Shown here: one piece after another, positions 36,606-43,521 of the stretch
Layout: each line of letters begins with the position of its first letter
Numbering within the stretch: position 1 is the stretch's first letter
Assembly (NCBI GenBank): GCA_944383265.1
Contig: CALWOX010000008.1
Coordinates: 62,001-126,000 of the forward strand
Length of the DNA stretch: 64,000 nucleotides
DNA from: an uncultured Lachnospiraceae bacterium
GTDB taxonomy: Bacteria; Bacillota; Clostridia; Lachnospirales; Lachnospiraceae
Direction of reading: 5' to 3'
Program-made: the position numbers and the translations under genes
Notes under the pieces: model-generated
The model's input: only the letters and a program-made list of their open reading frames with translations
Databases searched by the model: none
Told to the model about the DNA's origin: nothing

Positions 36606-37712
36606 TTATACCGCCTTGGCCCTAATGAAATTCTTCTTAAACCAAAGAAAGACAGATACGCATGCATAGCCTATAAGTATAAAGCTGCATACATACTGAA
36701 ACCACTCGGGCATAGGCACGATAAAGTGGTTGGCCACCTCTATCGTCTTGTGGGTAGTATCAAAATCCACAACAGGCTTAAATCCCGGCATTAAAAGCTG
36801 ATTTGCAAGGTAACCCACACAGTTGGATATGAGAGTCACCATGAAAAAGTACATAAATGCCGCTCTTTTTCCTATAGTCTTTGATATAGTTATAAGCTCG
36901 GGAATATTTGTGGAGGCTCCCGCCATAAGGAAGGTTATGGCAACTCCGGGCGCCGCTCCGCTTGCAACAAGAGCCGCGATAAAGGGCATATGTCCCACAG
37001 CGCATACATACATAAGCGCGGCTATCACAGTTATTCCGAGAAGAGATATAAATCCGGGATTTCCCAGATAGTTTTGTATAAAGGACTGAGGGACTATGCT
37101 GAACAAAAGCCCCGCAATGAGCATTCCCGATACAGTGTATTTTGCAACTGTGAGAGCAAGCTCCGTAAATGACCAGTGGAGTCCCGAGATTATCTGAGAT
37201 ATGATGCTGCGCTTTTCCTCCTCAAGCTTTATCCCGGGCGCTTCATCAGGCTTTCCCTCCAGCCCGAAAATACATATCTCATCTCCCGCAAATTTATTGG
37301 CTATGGTTCCTATTATCAAAGGAGCTATGAGTCCTGTAAGAAAGTATATTATCCATATCTGCGGTCCCAAAAGCCCGAAGGCAAGTATTACCGCCATGGG
37401 GTTTATCATAGGCGAAGAGGTCATAAAGGCAAGCGTCGGTCCCAGAAACGCACCTGAATAGTAAAGGCTTATACCAAGAGGAATGGTTCCGCAGCTGCAT
37501 ATGGGTATCAGTGCTCCGGAGAGAGTGCTCCAAAGGACGCCCGCAAACTTTTTAGTGCCTATAGAGCTCCTTCTGAGTCTCTCGGGGCTCAAAAATTCAT
37601 GTAATGCTCCCGCTATCATAAAACTCACTATCATCCATCCGGATGACCCGCAAAGCATGTTGAAGGACGAGTATATGACCTCCGGAACAAACTTAAAAAA
37701 TTCTTCTAACAT
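36606..37712 (-). CDS. saoE: ArsP/DUF318-like efflux permease SaoE (copy 1)
   Basis: 368 residues, about eight to ten hydrophobic helices in two repeats, matching the DUF318/ArsP permease family whose characterised members export organoarsenicals. The conserved PICSCGTIPLG (about residue 70) carries the Cys-Ser-Cys site; a second repeat has CAVGHMPFIAALVASGAAPGVAITFLMAGASTNIPEL. A further Cys sits at residue 21 in LCGSSGW. The start overlaps the saoT stop by seven bases. It is expected to expel the product of the lyase step or free metal. A paralogue lies at 39993-41156 in the same operon. Confidence 0.82.
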   Translation of the reverse strand: MLEEFFKFVPEVIYSSFNMLCGSSGWMIVSFMIAGALHEFLSPERLRRSSIGTKKFAGVLWSTLSGALIPICSCGTIPLGISLYYSGAFLGPTLAFMTSSPMINPMAVILAFGLLGPQIWIIYFLTGLIAPLIIGTIANKFAGDEICIFGLEGKPDEAPGIKLEEEKRSIISQIISGLHWSFTELALTVAKYTVSGMLIAGLLFSIVPQSFIQNYLGNPGFISLLGITVIAALMYVCAVGHMPFIAALVASGAAPGVAITFLMAGASTNIPELITISKTIGKRAAFMYFFMVTLISNCVGYLANQLLMPGFKPVVDFDTTHKTIEVANHFIVPMPEWFQYVCSFILIGYACVSVFLWFKKNFIRAKAV

Positions 37713-37963
37713 GTGCTTATTGCCTCCTCAAACGCCTTGGCTATAGTAGATCTGTTTAAATTTTTAATGGCTTTGGACTCATTTATGACAAGCATGCTCT
37801 TTGATACGGCCCCGTATTTTTTTATGTAGTCAAAGTCCTTGCCCGCCTTATAAATAACGGTTTCGACACGACCCTTATATTTTTCCTTAAGAGATTCAAC
37901 GAATCCCACATATACCTCACATCACGCACATGCACAGATATATTCAACACAAGGCTTATTCAT
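37706..37963 (-). CDS. saoT: Thioredoxin-like small selenoprotein SaoT (in-frame UGA read as Sec)
   Basis: 85 residues when the UGA at 37922-37924 is read as Sec14; ignoring it, a caller starts at a later codon and loses the active site. The N-terminus MNKPCVEYICACAUCE carries Cys5, Cys10, Cys12, Sec14 and Cys15, a dense thiol/selenol cluster, followed by a thioredoxin/glutaredoxin-like alpha-beta fold. The chain ends in STC, so a Cys is C-terminal. GGAGGGAAATT precedes the ATG. A perfect GU-loop hairpin lies after the UGA. It overlaps saoE. It probably hands off a soft metal or reduces partner Cys-Sec pairs. Confidence 0.85.
37891..37907 (-). promoter_or_regulatory. SECIS-like hairpin for Sec14 of SaoT
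   Basis: Seven-pair stem GGGATTC / GAATCTC (one G-U) with loop GUU, loop beginning 21 bases after the UGA. Nearly ideal for a bacterial SECIS. Confidence 0.82.
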
Positions 37964-38065
37964 AATTTCCCTCCCTTGATCTCAAAACTTAATAACGATA
38001 AAGAGTAAAAGAAAGGAGCCCTGCCATGTCTTAAGCATCAGCAGCGCTCCATTCTGTTGTGCTTT

Positions 38066-38398
38066 TTAAAGTGTTATCACCTGATCCACCCCTGCAGGCG
38101 CAAGTGCCGCATACACATTAGGGAAGCAGCCTATTCCGCAGGGAGCGATGAGCTTGTCCGCTATGTCTCTCTGATAGCAGCATCTGTCACAGCACATAAG
38201 GAGTATTCCGAGCTTATCCGCAAGCTCCGCTATCCTCTCACCGAGGTCAGAGCCCTCCTGCATTATAAAAGTATTGTCGTAAAAGAACATCATTCCCGCC
38301 ACCTCGGCCACATGTCTTCCCTCCTCAAGCTGGGGGACTATCATGTTCTCAAGAATATCCCTTACATTATTCGACTCCAACAAATAAGCAACCTTCAT
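38066..38398 (-). CDS. saoD: DsrE-related protein SaoD
   Basis: 110 residues. A DsrE/DsrF/TusD-like alpha-beta protein: it starts MKVAYLLESNN and has a cysteine-rich mid segment, LLMCCDRCCYQR (about residues 66-77), and a Gly-Cys loop PCGIGCFP (about 86-93). DsrE-like proteins carry sulfur as persulfide on a conserved Cys; here the paired Cys could relay sulfur, selenium or a soft metal. No in-frame UGA. It sits between the lyase gene (40 bases upstream) and saoT (about 100 bases downstream). Confidence 0.75.
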   Translation of the reverse strand: MKVAYLLESNNVRDILENMIVPQLEEGRHVAEVAGMMFFYDNTFIMQEGSDLGERIAELADKLGILLMCCDRCCYQRDIADKLIAPCGIGCFPNVYAALAPAGVDQVITL

Positions 38399-38438
38399 TT
38401 TGCTTCCTCCTTAAGATATGTATATTATTAATTAAAGC

Positions 38439-39071
38439 TTAATCTACTGAAAATATATCCTTAGCCGCCTCAAGAGCCTTTTTTGCATCACACTTTATTA
38501 TGACATCCTTATCAAGCTCCATGTCCTTTACATACTTGTCGAATTCTGCAGAACTGCAGAAGAAATTCATGGTATTTCAGCAGCTTCCGGACCAGTTTGA
38601 TATCTCCCCCAAAGGGAAGGTCAAAGCATGAAGCTCCTCGGGATAACAGGAAGCTATCCTTCCGTCCTTTATCTCAACATGCACAGGCTCTCCGCATACT
38701 GCACACACGGAATCAACTATCGTATCCGTGTGCAGTGTGAATGCCGCACCCATCGAATCTATGGCGCACATAGCGCAGAACTCTCTGCCGTCAGCAGTCT
38801 TTACATGATGATTCGTGGGAAGCGCCGACACAGGATATATGAAGTCCACATTGTTGTCCTCGTCAGTTACCATTCCGTCCTGAAATTTGAGTACCTCCAC
38901 TGCCTCGTCATATTCCTCTCGTGACATGTTGAGAGCTCTCATAGCGGCTTCCCTGTTTTTTTCTGTGTTAAACGCCTTCTTGTCAATGACCTTATTTATA
39001 ATGTAAAGCCTCAGCTCATTCTGTCTTTCGTTAAATTTTTTGTGTACATTTTGTTCCATTATCTTTTCCAT
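38439..39071 (-). CDS. saoL: MerB-like organometal lyase SaoL, selenoprotein (in-frame UGA read as Sec)
   Basis: 210 residues when the UGA at 38577-38579 is read as Sec165. The N-terminal winged-helix-like part (about 1-80) is followed by the MerB fold. The catalytic pair of organomercurial lyase (Cys96 and Asp99, spaced C-x2-D) appears as Cys102 and Asp105 in MCAIDSMG. The second catalytic Cys (Cys159, 63 residues after the first) aligns by spacing with Sec165 in SGSCU-NTMNFF. After the UGA the frame gives 45 more residues. It probably cleaves a carbon-metal bond. GAGGAGGG precedes the ATG; it follows the ATPase gene in the operon. Confidence 0.88.
38541..38568 (-). promoter_or_regulatory. 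SECIS-like hairpin for Sec165 of SaoL
   Basis: Stem TTCTGC / GCAGAA (extendable by GAA/TTC below a bulge) with loop AGUUCU beginning 21 bases after the UGA. The GU in the loop and the spacing fit bacterial SECIS elements. Confidence 0.75.
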
Positions 39072-39157
39072 AATTTTCCCTCCTCATTATCTCCTTTTTT
39101 ATCCTTTCCCCGATATACCTCCTTTTTGACCTTCTCCCACTGTCTTATGCCTTTATA

Positions 39158-40003
39158 TCAGCACGCGATATTTTCCTTATTTTCCTCAGACTCTCTGTTT
39201 TTTATAAATTCCATAATGTCCTTGTCCTCCTGAGTTACCACATCTCCGTTTAATGCGGACTTGAGGATCTCGGTGATATGCTCTATATATTCGTGGTATT
39301 TCTCGCTCTCCCTGTCTCTCGGACGAGGAAGGTCTATCTTTACATCCTCCAATATCCTTCCGTGATCTCTGGACATTATCACGACTCTGTCGCTGAGATA
39401 TACAGACTCGTCCACATCATGAGTAACCATTAATGATGTACAGTTTTTCTGCATAAGTATGTTCTCAAGCTGCTGCTGGAGCATATGCCTCATCTGAAAG
39501 TCTATGGCTCCCAAGGGCTCGTCCATCAGAAGTACCTCGGGATCGCATGCAAGAGCCCTCAAAAGAGCTACTCTCTGCTTCATTCCACCCGATATCTCAT
39601 GGATATAGTAATCCTTATAGTTTTCCATCTGAGCTATGTGGAGGAGTTCCATGAGCTTTTTCTCCCTCTCAGCCTTCGGCAGTTTCTTCTTTATCATCGG
39701 ATATTCGATATTTTCTCCTACCTTCAGCCAAGGAAAGAGAGCATAGTTCTGGAACATGAATGCTCTGTCAGGTCCGGGCTTTGAGACCTCCTTACCCTTT
39801 ACCACTATCTTTCCCTCGTCAGGCTTCTGAAAGCCGGCTATTATGGTGAGCGTAGTAGTCTTTCCACAGCCTGAAGGCCCCAGAAGGCTTACAAACTCGC
39901 CGTCATTTACATCAAAGGAGATATCCTTTAAAACAGAAAGTCTCTCCTCTCCCTTTCTTCTGGCCTGAAAGCTCTTTGATATATTTTCTACCTTAATCGA
40001 CAT
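39158..40003 (-). CDS. saoA: ABC transporter ATP-binding protein SaoA
   Basis: 281 residues; SsuB/TauB-like importer ATPase. Walker A GPSGCGKTT (about residue 42), Q-loop MFQNYALF, signature EISGGMKQRVAL, Walker B VLLMDEPLGAID and H-loop MVTHD are all present. It energises the permease at 41407-42234. The last codon before TGA is Cys (ENIAC), a Cys-stop arrangement like SaoC and SaoT. The frame after the TGA stays open for 34 codons, but they overlap the ribosome binding site and start of saoL, read as basic low-quality sequence and have no good hairpin, so I treat the TGA as a stop. Starts within the end of the saoE copy 2 gene. Confidence 0.85.
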   Translation of the reverse strand: MSIKVENISKSFQARRKGEERLSVLKDISFDVNDGEFVSLLGPSGCGKTTTLTIIAGFQKPDEGKIVVKGKEVSKPGPDRAFMFQNYALFPWLKVGENIEYPMIKKKLPKAEREKKLMELLHIAQMENYKDYYIHEISGGMKQRVALLRALACDPEVLLMDEPLGAIDFQMRHMLQQQLENILMQKNCTSLMVTHDVDESVYLSDRVVIMSRDHGRILEDVKIDLPRPRDRESEKYHEYIEHITEILKSALNGDVVTQEDKDIMEFIKNRESEENKENIAC

Positions 40004-41156
40004 TTTTTACTCCTTTAATCTTTGTACGTTCGTAAGAAATTGTTTTCATTGATCCCAAGAGGGCCAAGCCCAAAATAATTACAGAGCATATGCCCTGAAG
40101 CCAATCCGGGAAGTCTATAATAAGCATGTTTGCATTGGCTATAGTGTTTTTTGTAACATCGTAGTCCGGCACAGCCGAGAAATCGTGACCGAGTACAATG
40201 TTTGTAATATATCCCACCGCCACAGCAAGTATCGTCACAGGAAGAGCATACAGGAGCGCGGCTCTCTTACCCATTGTCCTTGCTATTGTTATGAGTTCAG
40301 GTATATTCGTGGCGGCTCCCGCCATAAGGAATGTCACAGCAAGCCCCGGCTCCGCTCCTGCAGCTATCAACGCCGCTATAAACGGAATATGTACTACAGC
40401 GCACACATACATAAGGGCCGCTACCACAAGTATCCCCAGGGGAGTTATACTTTCCGGTTCCGAGAGATAGGCCTGTATGAAGGATTGAGGGACTATGCTT
40501 AATACAATACCTGCAACAAGCATACCTGATACGGTATATTTACTTATCAGTAATGAGTATCTTCCTGCCGACCACCTGAGCCCTCTTAAAATACGCTCTG
40601 CTAAAGCGGGCCTGTCCTCAGGCTCGGGCTTAATAAGATCTCTTCCGTTTCCCATTTCCGAAATACTGCTGCTTTTATCAGAAAGCTTCCCGAAAGAGCC
40701 GCTTTTGCATTCTCTTATACAAAGACTTTTACCTGCAAAACTGTTGGCAAGTACACCCACGATAACAGGTACAGTCAATCCCGTTATAAGGTATACCACC
40801 GCTATCTTCTTTCCCAAAAGCCCGTATATAAGCACGAGAGCAATAGGATTTATCATAGGCGTGGAGGTCATAAATGAAAGGGCAGGGCCAAGATAGGCTC
40901 CCGTATAGTACATCAGTATCCCCAAGGAGGCTGTGCCGCAGCTGCATATGGGAAGCAGCATTCCGCACAGAGTTGTCAATATGATTCCCTTTATGCTTTT
41001 CGAGCCTACTGAAATCTTTTTCAAAAGTTCAGGGCTTACAAATTCATGAACTATGCCTGCTATAATAAAGCTGAATATAAGCCATACTGATGAGCTGCAA
41101 AGTATTCCCCAAACAGAGTCTGCTATCTTTGTCAAAAATAAAAAAAACGGAGTCAT
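39993..41156 (-). CDS. saoE: ArsP/DUF318-like efflux permease SaoE (copy 2)
   Basis: 387 residues; paralogue of the permease at 36606-37712. The same motifs occur: LCSSSVW near residue 20, PICSCGTASLG (about 72) and CAVVHIPFIAALIAAGAEPGLAVTFLMAGAATNIPEL. A longer loop between the two repeats (about residues 145-185) is rich in Ser, Lys and Asp. Start: an ATG at 41156 with GGAGG ten bases ahead, or a GTG two codons upstream. First gene of the leftward Sao operon; its end overlaps saoA by eleven bases. Two exporters in one locus suggest different substrates or a heteromer. Confidence 0.82.
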   Translation of the reverse strand: MTPFFLFLTKIADSVWGILCSSSVWLIFSFIIAGIVHEFVSPELLKKISVGSKSIKGIILTTLCGMLLPICSCGTASLGILMYYTGAYLGPALSFMTSTPMINPIALVLIYGLLGKKIAVVYLITGLTVPVIVGVLANSFAGKSLCIRECKSGSFGKLSDKSSSISEMGNGRDLIKPEPEDRPALAERILRGLRWSAGRYSLLISKYTVSGMLVAGIVLSIVPQSFIQAYLSEPESITPLGILVVAALMYVCAVVHIPFIAALIAAGAEPGLAVTFLMAGAATNIPELITIARTMGKRAALLYALPVTILAVAVGYITNIVLGHDFSAVPDYDVTKNTIANANMLIIDFPDWLQGICSVIILGLALLGSMKTISYERTKIKGVKNVD

Positions 41157-41406
41157 TACCACATTGCCTCCTCAAAGGCAGCCCTGATATAAAAAAATAA
41201 TTCCACCCTTGCATATTTTTTCACTTTTTAAATATACCCTAAATCCGGGGATTATACTTATGTTTATTACAAAAGCAAATATCCCCCTAAGTGTTTATTA
41301 ATTTTTTTGATATTACTATTCTGAACAAGAGCATTTCCGGTAGGATATGTTCAGCAAATATTAATAAATATTTATGTTCAAAAACTGAATAGAAGGAGGA
41401 GATATT
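41157..41406. promoter_or_regulatory. Divergent control region of the Sao locus
   Basis: This 250-base AT-rich gap holds the promoters of the leftward saoE-saoA-saoL-saoD-saoT-saoE-saoC-saoB operon and of rightward saoP. It contains a TTTCCGGTAGGATA motif (41334-41347) shared with the 31788 site, an inverted repeat CTGAACA-N20-TGTTCAG (41321-41354), and a T-N11-A element TTCAAAAACTGAA (41377-41389) resembling TTCAACAGTTGAA ahead of the LysR gene. On the minus strand GGGTATATTT may serve as a -10 for the leftward operon. Confidence 0.55.
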
Positions 41407-42234
41407 TTGAGTGAATCGGCAAGTTCGGTGAATCGGCAGATTGCCGCTTCCCGGAATTCTGACAGACGCCGCTGGCGCAAGATGGGCGGAAGGAACTACA
41501 ATCTTCACGCAATAATTGCTCTGGCTGTCATCTGTCTTATTTGGACTGTAGCTGCCCATATCGTAGATCAGCCGTTTATTTTTCCTTACTTTGAGGACGT
41601 CGTAGGTCAGGTGGTATATTCCCTCACAGACCTTTATGTGCTGGAAAATCTGGGAATAACCATGAGACGAGTTCTCATCGGAGCCCTTATTGCTTTTATA
41701 ATAGGTTATCCCTTGGGAATGCTTATGGGATTTTTCCCGAAGGTCCTTACCACCATGTCGCCCTTTATCAACTCACTCAGGCAGGTTCCCATAATGGCTT
41801 GGGTGCCTCTTGCGATAGTATGGTTCGGAATAGGCGACGGTCCCACTATCTTTCTGATAGCCTTCAGCGGTATCTTTACAATAATACTTAATACCGTTGC
41901 GGGAGTTCAGGATATAAGCAAGGATTTTTATAATGCCGCAAGATCCATGGGCGCAAACACCCTTGGAGTGTTAAAGGATGTGGTGCTTCCCGCATCTCTT
42001 CCCGGAGTGCTTACAGGCATCAGGCTTGCTATAGGCCTCGGCTGGATGTCCGTCATATGAGCGGAGTTCATAGCTACCAGTGCCGGTTTCGGTTACTGCA
42101 TGGTTGAGGCTCAGGGGCATATGCAGACAGAGACTGTTATTGCCTACATGGTCATTGCAGGTATCATAGGATTTCTTATAGATATCATTATGGTGATGGT
42201 CGAGAGAATTCTCTTGAAATGGAGAGAGGCATAA
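41407..42234 (+). CDS. saoP: ABC transporter permease SaoP, selenoprotein (in-frame UGA read as Sec)
   Basis: 275 residues when the UGA at 42058-42060 is read as Sec218. SsuC/TauC-like importer permease with about six helices and an EAA loop (AARSMGANTLGVLKDVVLPASLPGV, residues about 180-204). The Sec lies in GWMSVIU-AEFIATSAG, in the helix following the EAA loop where relatives have a small or hydrophobic residue, so the selenol would face the translocation path. The frame after UGA continues 57 codons with the expected GLGY-like and AYMVIAG sequence. TTG start with AAGGAGGAG ahead. Partner of SaoA and the binding proteins. Confidence 0.87.
42079..42097 (+). promoter_or_regulatory. SECIS-like hairpin for Sec218 of SaoP
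   Basis: Stem AGTG-CCG / CGG-T-TACT with a single bulged T and loop GUUU starting 25 bases after the UGA. A bulged U plus a GU loop recalls the E. coli fdhF SECIS. Confidence 0.82.
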
Positions 42235-42260
42235 AACATAAAAAGAGCTATATATCAGGA

Positions 42261-42298
42261 GAAGGACCGCTTCTAAGAAAGCGGCCCTTCTTTTTTTC
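42261..42298 (+). terminator. Terminator of saoP
   Basis: Stem GAAGGACCGCTT / AAGCGGCCCTTC (one mismatch) with loop CTAAG-like and a run of seven T on the plus strand, 27 bases after the saoP stop. It overlaps the end of the convergent LysR gene. Confidence 0.88.
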
Positions 42299-43202
42299 TG
42301 TTTCTTTTTTTGCAAAACTCCGAAAGCTCATTTAAGGTTATGGCGGCAGCCTGGTCAAGTATCCTTTCCCTGTGGTGAACGATATAAAAACTCCTCTTGC
42401 AATTTACCTCGGGGAACTCAAACATAAGTACTTTTCCCGCCTTCACATAGTCCATAGCCGCAAGCTTTGATATAAAGGCACATCCCACCCCGGCAGCCAC
42501 AGTTCTCTTTAAGAGCTGTGTGCCGTCCACTTGAGCGACTATATTCATATTTCTGTCCGAAAGTCCGAGGGAATGTTCAAGATTGTGAGCGGCTATACCT
42601 GTGCCGCTTCCCATCTCCCTTGTTATAAATCTCAGGGACGGCAGCGCCTCAGGCTGTATCCTCCCGGAAAACTGTGAAAAATAAGGATCCTTGGGGGTTA
42701 TGAGTACTATATCGTCAGAAAACAGCTCCTCATAAAGACATTTCTTGTTTTGGATACTGAATCCGCATATACCTATCTCGGCGTCAAAATGCAGCACATC
42801 CTTTATTACCTCCGAGCTGTCTCCCTCCATTATCCTGAAGCATATGTCCTGATATTTATTTCCCATATAGGATACAAAGTCCGGGAGTATATAGTTTGCA
42901 GGAACTGAGGAGGCGGATATCTGCACCGTGCCCTTAAGTGTATTTTTGCGCCCGTGCAAAGCAAACATAGCTTCGCTCTCCGTAAGGATGAGCCTCTGAG
43001 CATACGGATAGAAGGAAAGCCCCGCCTCGGTGAGATGCACATTTTTTGTCGATCTCGTCAAAAGCTGTACTCCCAACTCCTCTTCAAGCTGTTTAATATG
43101 TGTGCTGATGGCAGGCTGTGACAAAAACATCCTCTTGGCCGCCACTGAAAAGCTCTTGCTCTCCACAACCGCTACAAAGCTCTTTAAAAATTCTGTTTTC
43201 AA
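42273..43202 (-). CDS. LysR-type transcriptional regulator, flanking the Sao locus
   Basis: About 309 residues. N-terminal winged helix (FVAVVESKSFSVAAKRMFLSQPAISTHIKQLEEELGVQLL) then a substrate-binding co-inducer domain (residues about 90-300). I chose the TTG at 43202 because AGGGG lies eight bases ahead and the protein then begins four residues before the first helix, as usual for LysR proteins; 25 codons upstream are open. It is convergent with saoP. A T-N11-A palindrome (TTCAACAGTTGAA) lies upstream and a similar one is in the saoP control region, so it may regulate the Sao locus. Confidence 0.85.
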   Translation of the reverse strand: MKTEFLKSFVAVVESKSFSVAAKRMFLSQPAISTHIKQLEEELGVQLLTRSTKNVHLTEAGLSFYPYAQRLILTESEAMFALHGRKNTLKGTVQISASSVPANYILPDFVSYMGNKYQDICFRIMEGDSSEVIKDVLHFDAEIGICGFSIQNKKCLYEELFSDDIVLITPKDPYFSQFSGRIQPEALPSLRFITREMGSGTGIAAHNLEHSLGLSDRNMNIVAQVDGTQLLKRTVAAGVGCAFISKLAAMDYVKAGKVLMFEFPEVNCKRSFYIVHHRERILDQAAAITLNELSEFCKKRNRKKEGPLS

Positions 43203-43299
43203 CTCCGCAACCCCTTGATTCTTAATATGTCTTTTTTTTCTTACACTGAAAGAAATTTTATACAGTATTAAGTGCATTATAAAACAGATTCAATAATAT

Positions 43300-43312
43300 T
43301 TCAACAGTTGAA
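43300..43312. promoter_or_regulatory. LysR-type T-N11-A box ahead of the LysR gene
   Basis: Perfect palindrome TTCAACAGTTGAA, about 100 bases upstream of the LysR start. It resembles TTCAAAAACTGAA at 41377-41389 in the Sao control region. Confidence 0.5.
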
Positions 43313-43343
43313 GGTTTTTCGTTGTTTTATCTGTCATGCAACG

Positions 43344-43382
43344 AAAAAAACCCTGAATACCGTCTTTTCACGATATTCAGGG
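43344..43382 (-). terminator. Terminator downstream of tRNA-Pro
   Basis: Minus-strand stem CCCTGAATA / TATTCAGGG with a 14-base loop and a T-run of seven, 24 bases after the tRNA 3' end. Confidence 0.8.
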
Positions 43383-43405
43383 CCTTTCCCTTTCGTTCTT
43401 ATGAG

Positions 43406-43480
43406 TCGGAGTGACAAGATTTGAACTTGCGACCTCCCGGTCCCTAACCGGACGCTCTAGCCAAACTGAGCCACACCCCG
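43406..43480 (-). tRNA. tRNA-Pro (anticodon AGG)
   Basis: 75 bases fold into a full cloverleaf: acceptor CGGGGTG / CACTCCG with discriminator A, D arm GCTC/GAGC, anticodon stem TCCGG/CCGGG with loop TTAGGGA (anticodon AGG), and T arm GCAAG-TTCAAAT-CTTGT. C1-G72 and the AGG anticodon assign proline (CCU codons). CCA is not encoded. It is followed by a terminator. Confidence 0.93.
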
Positions 43481-43521
43481 AACAAGTGTTGTTCTCACGA
43501 ACGATAGATAATATATCACAC

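Noticed and set aside
43313-43352. Inverted repeat GGTTTTTCGTTG / CAACGAAAAAAACC upstream of the LysR gene
   Set aside because: Overlaps the tRNA terminator tail and could be part of termination; no independent support for a regulatory function.
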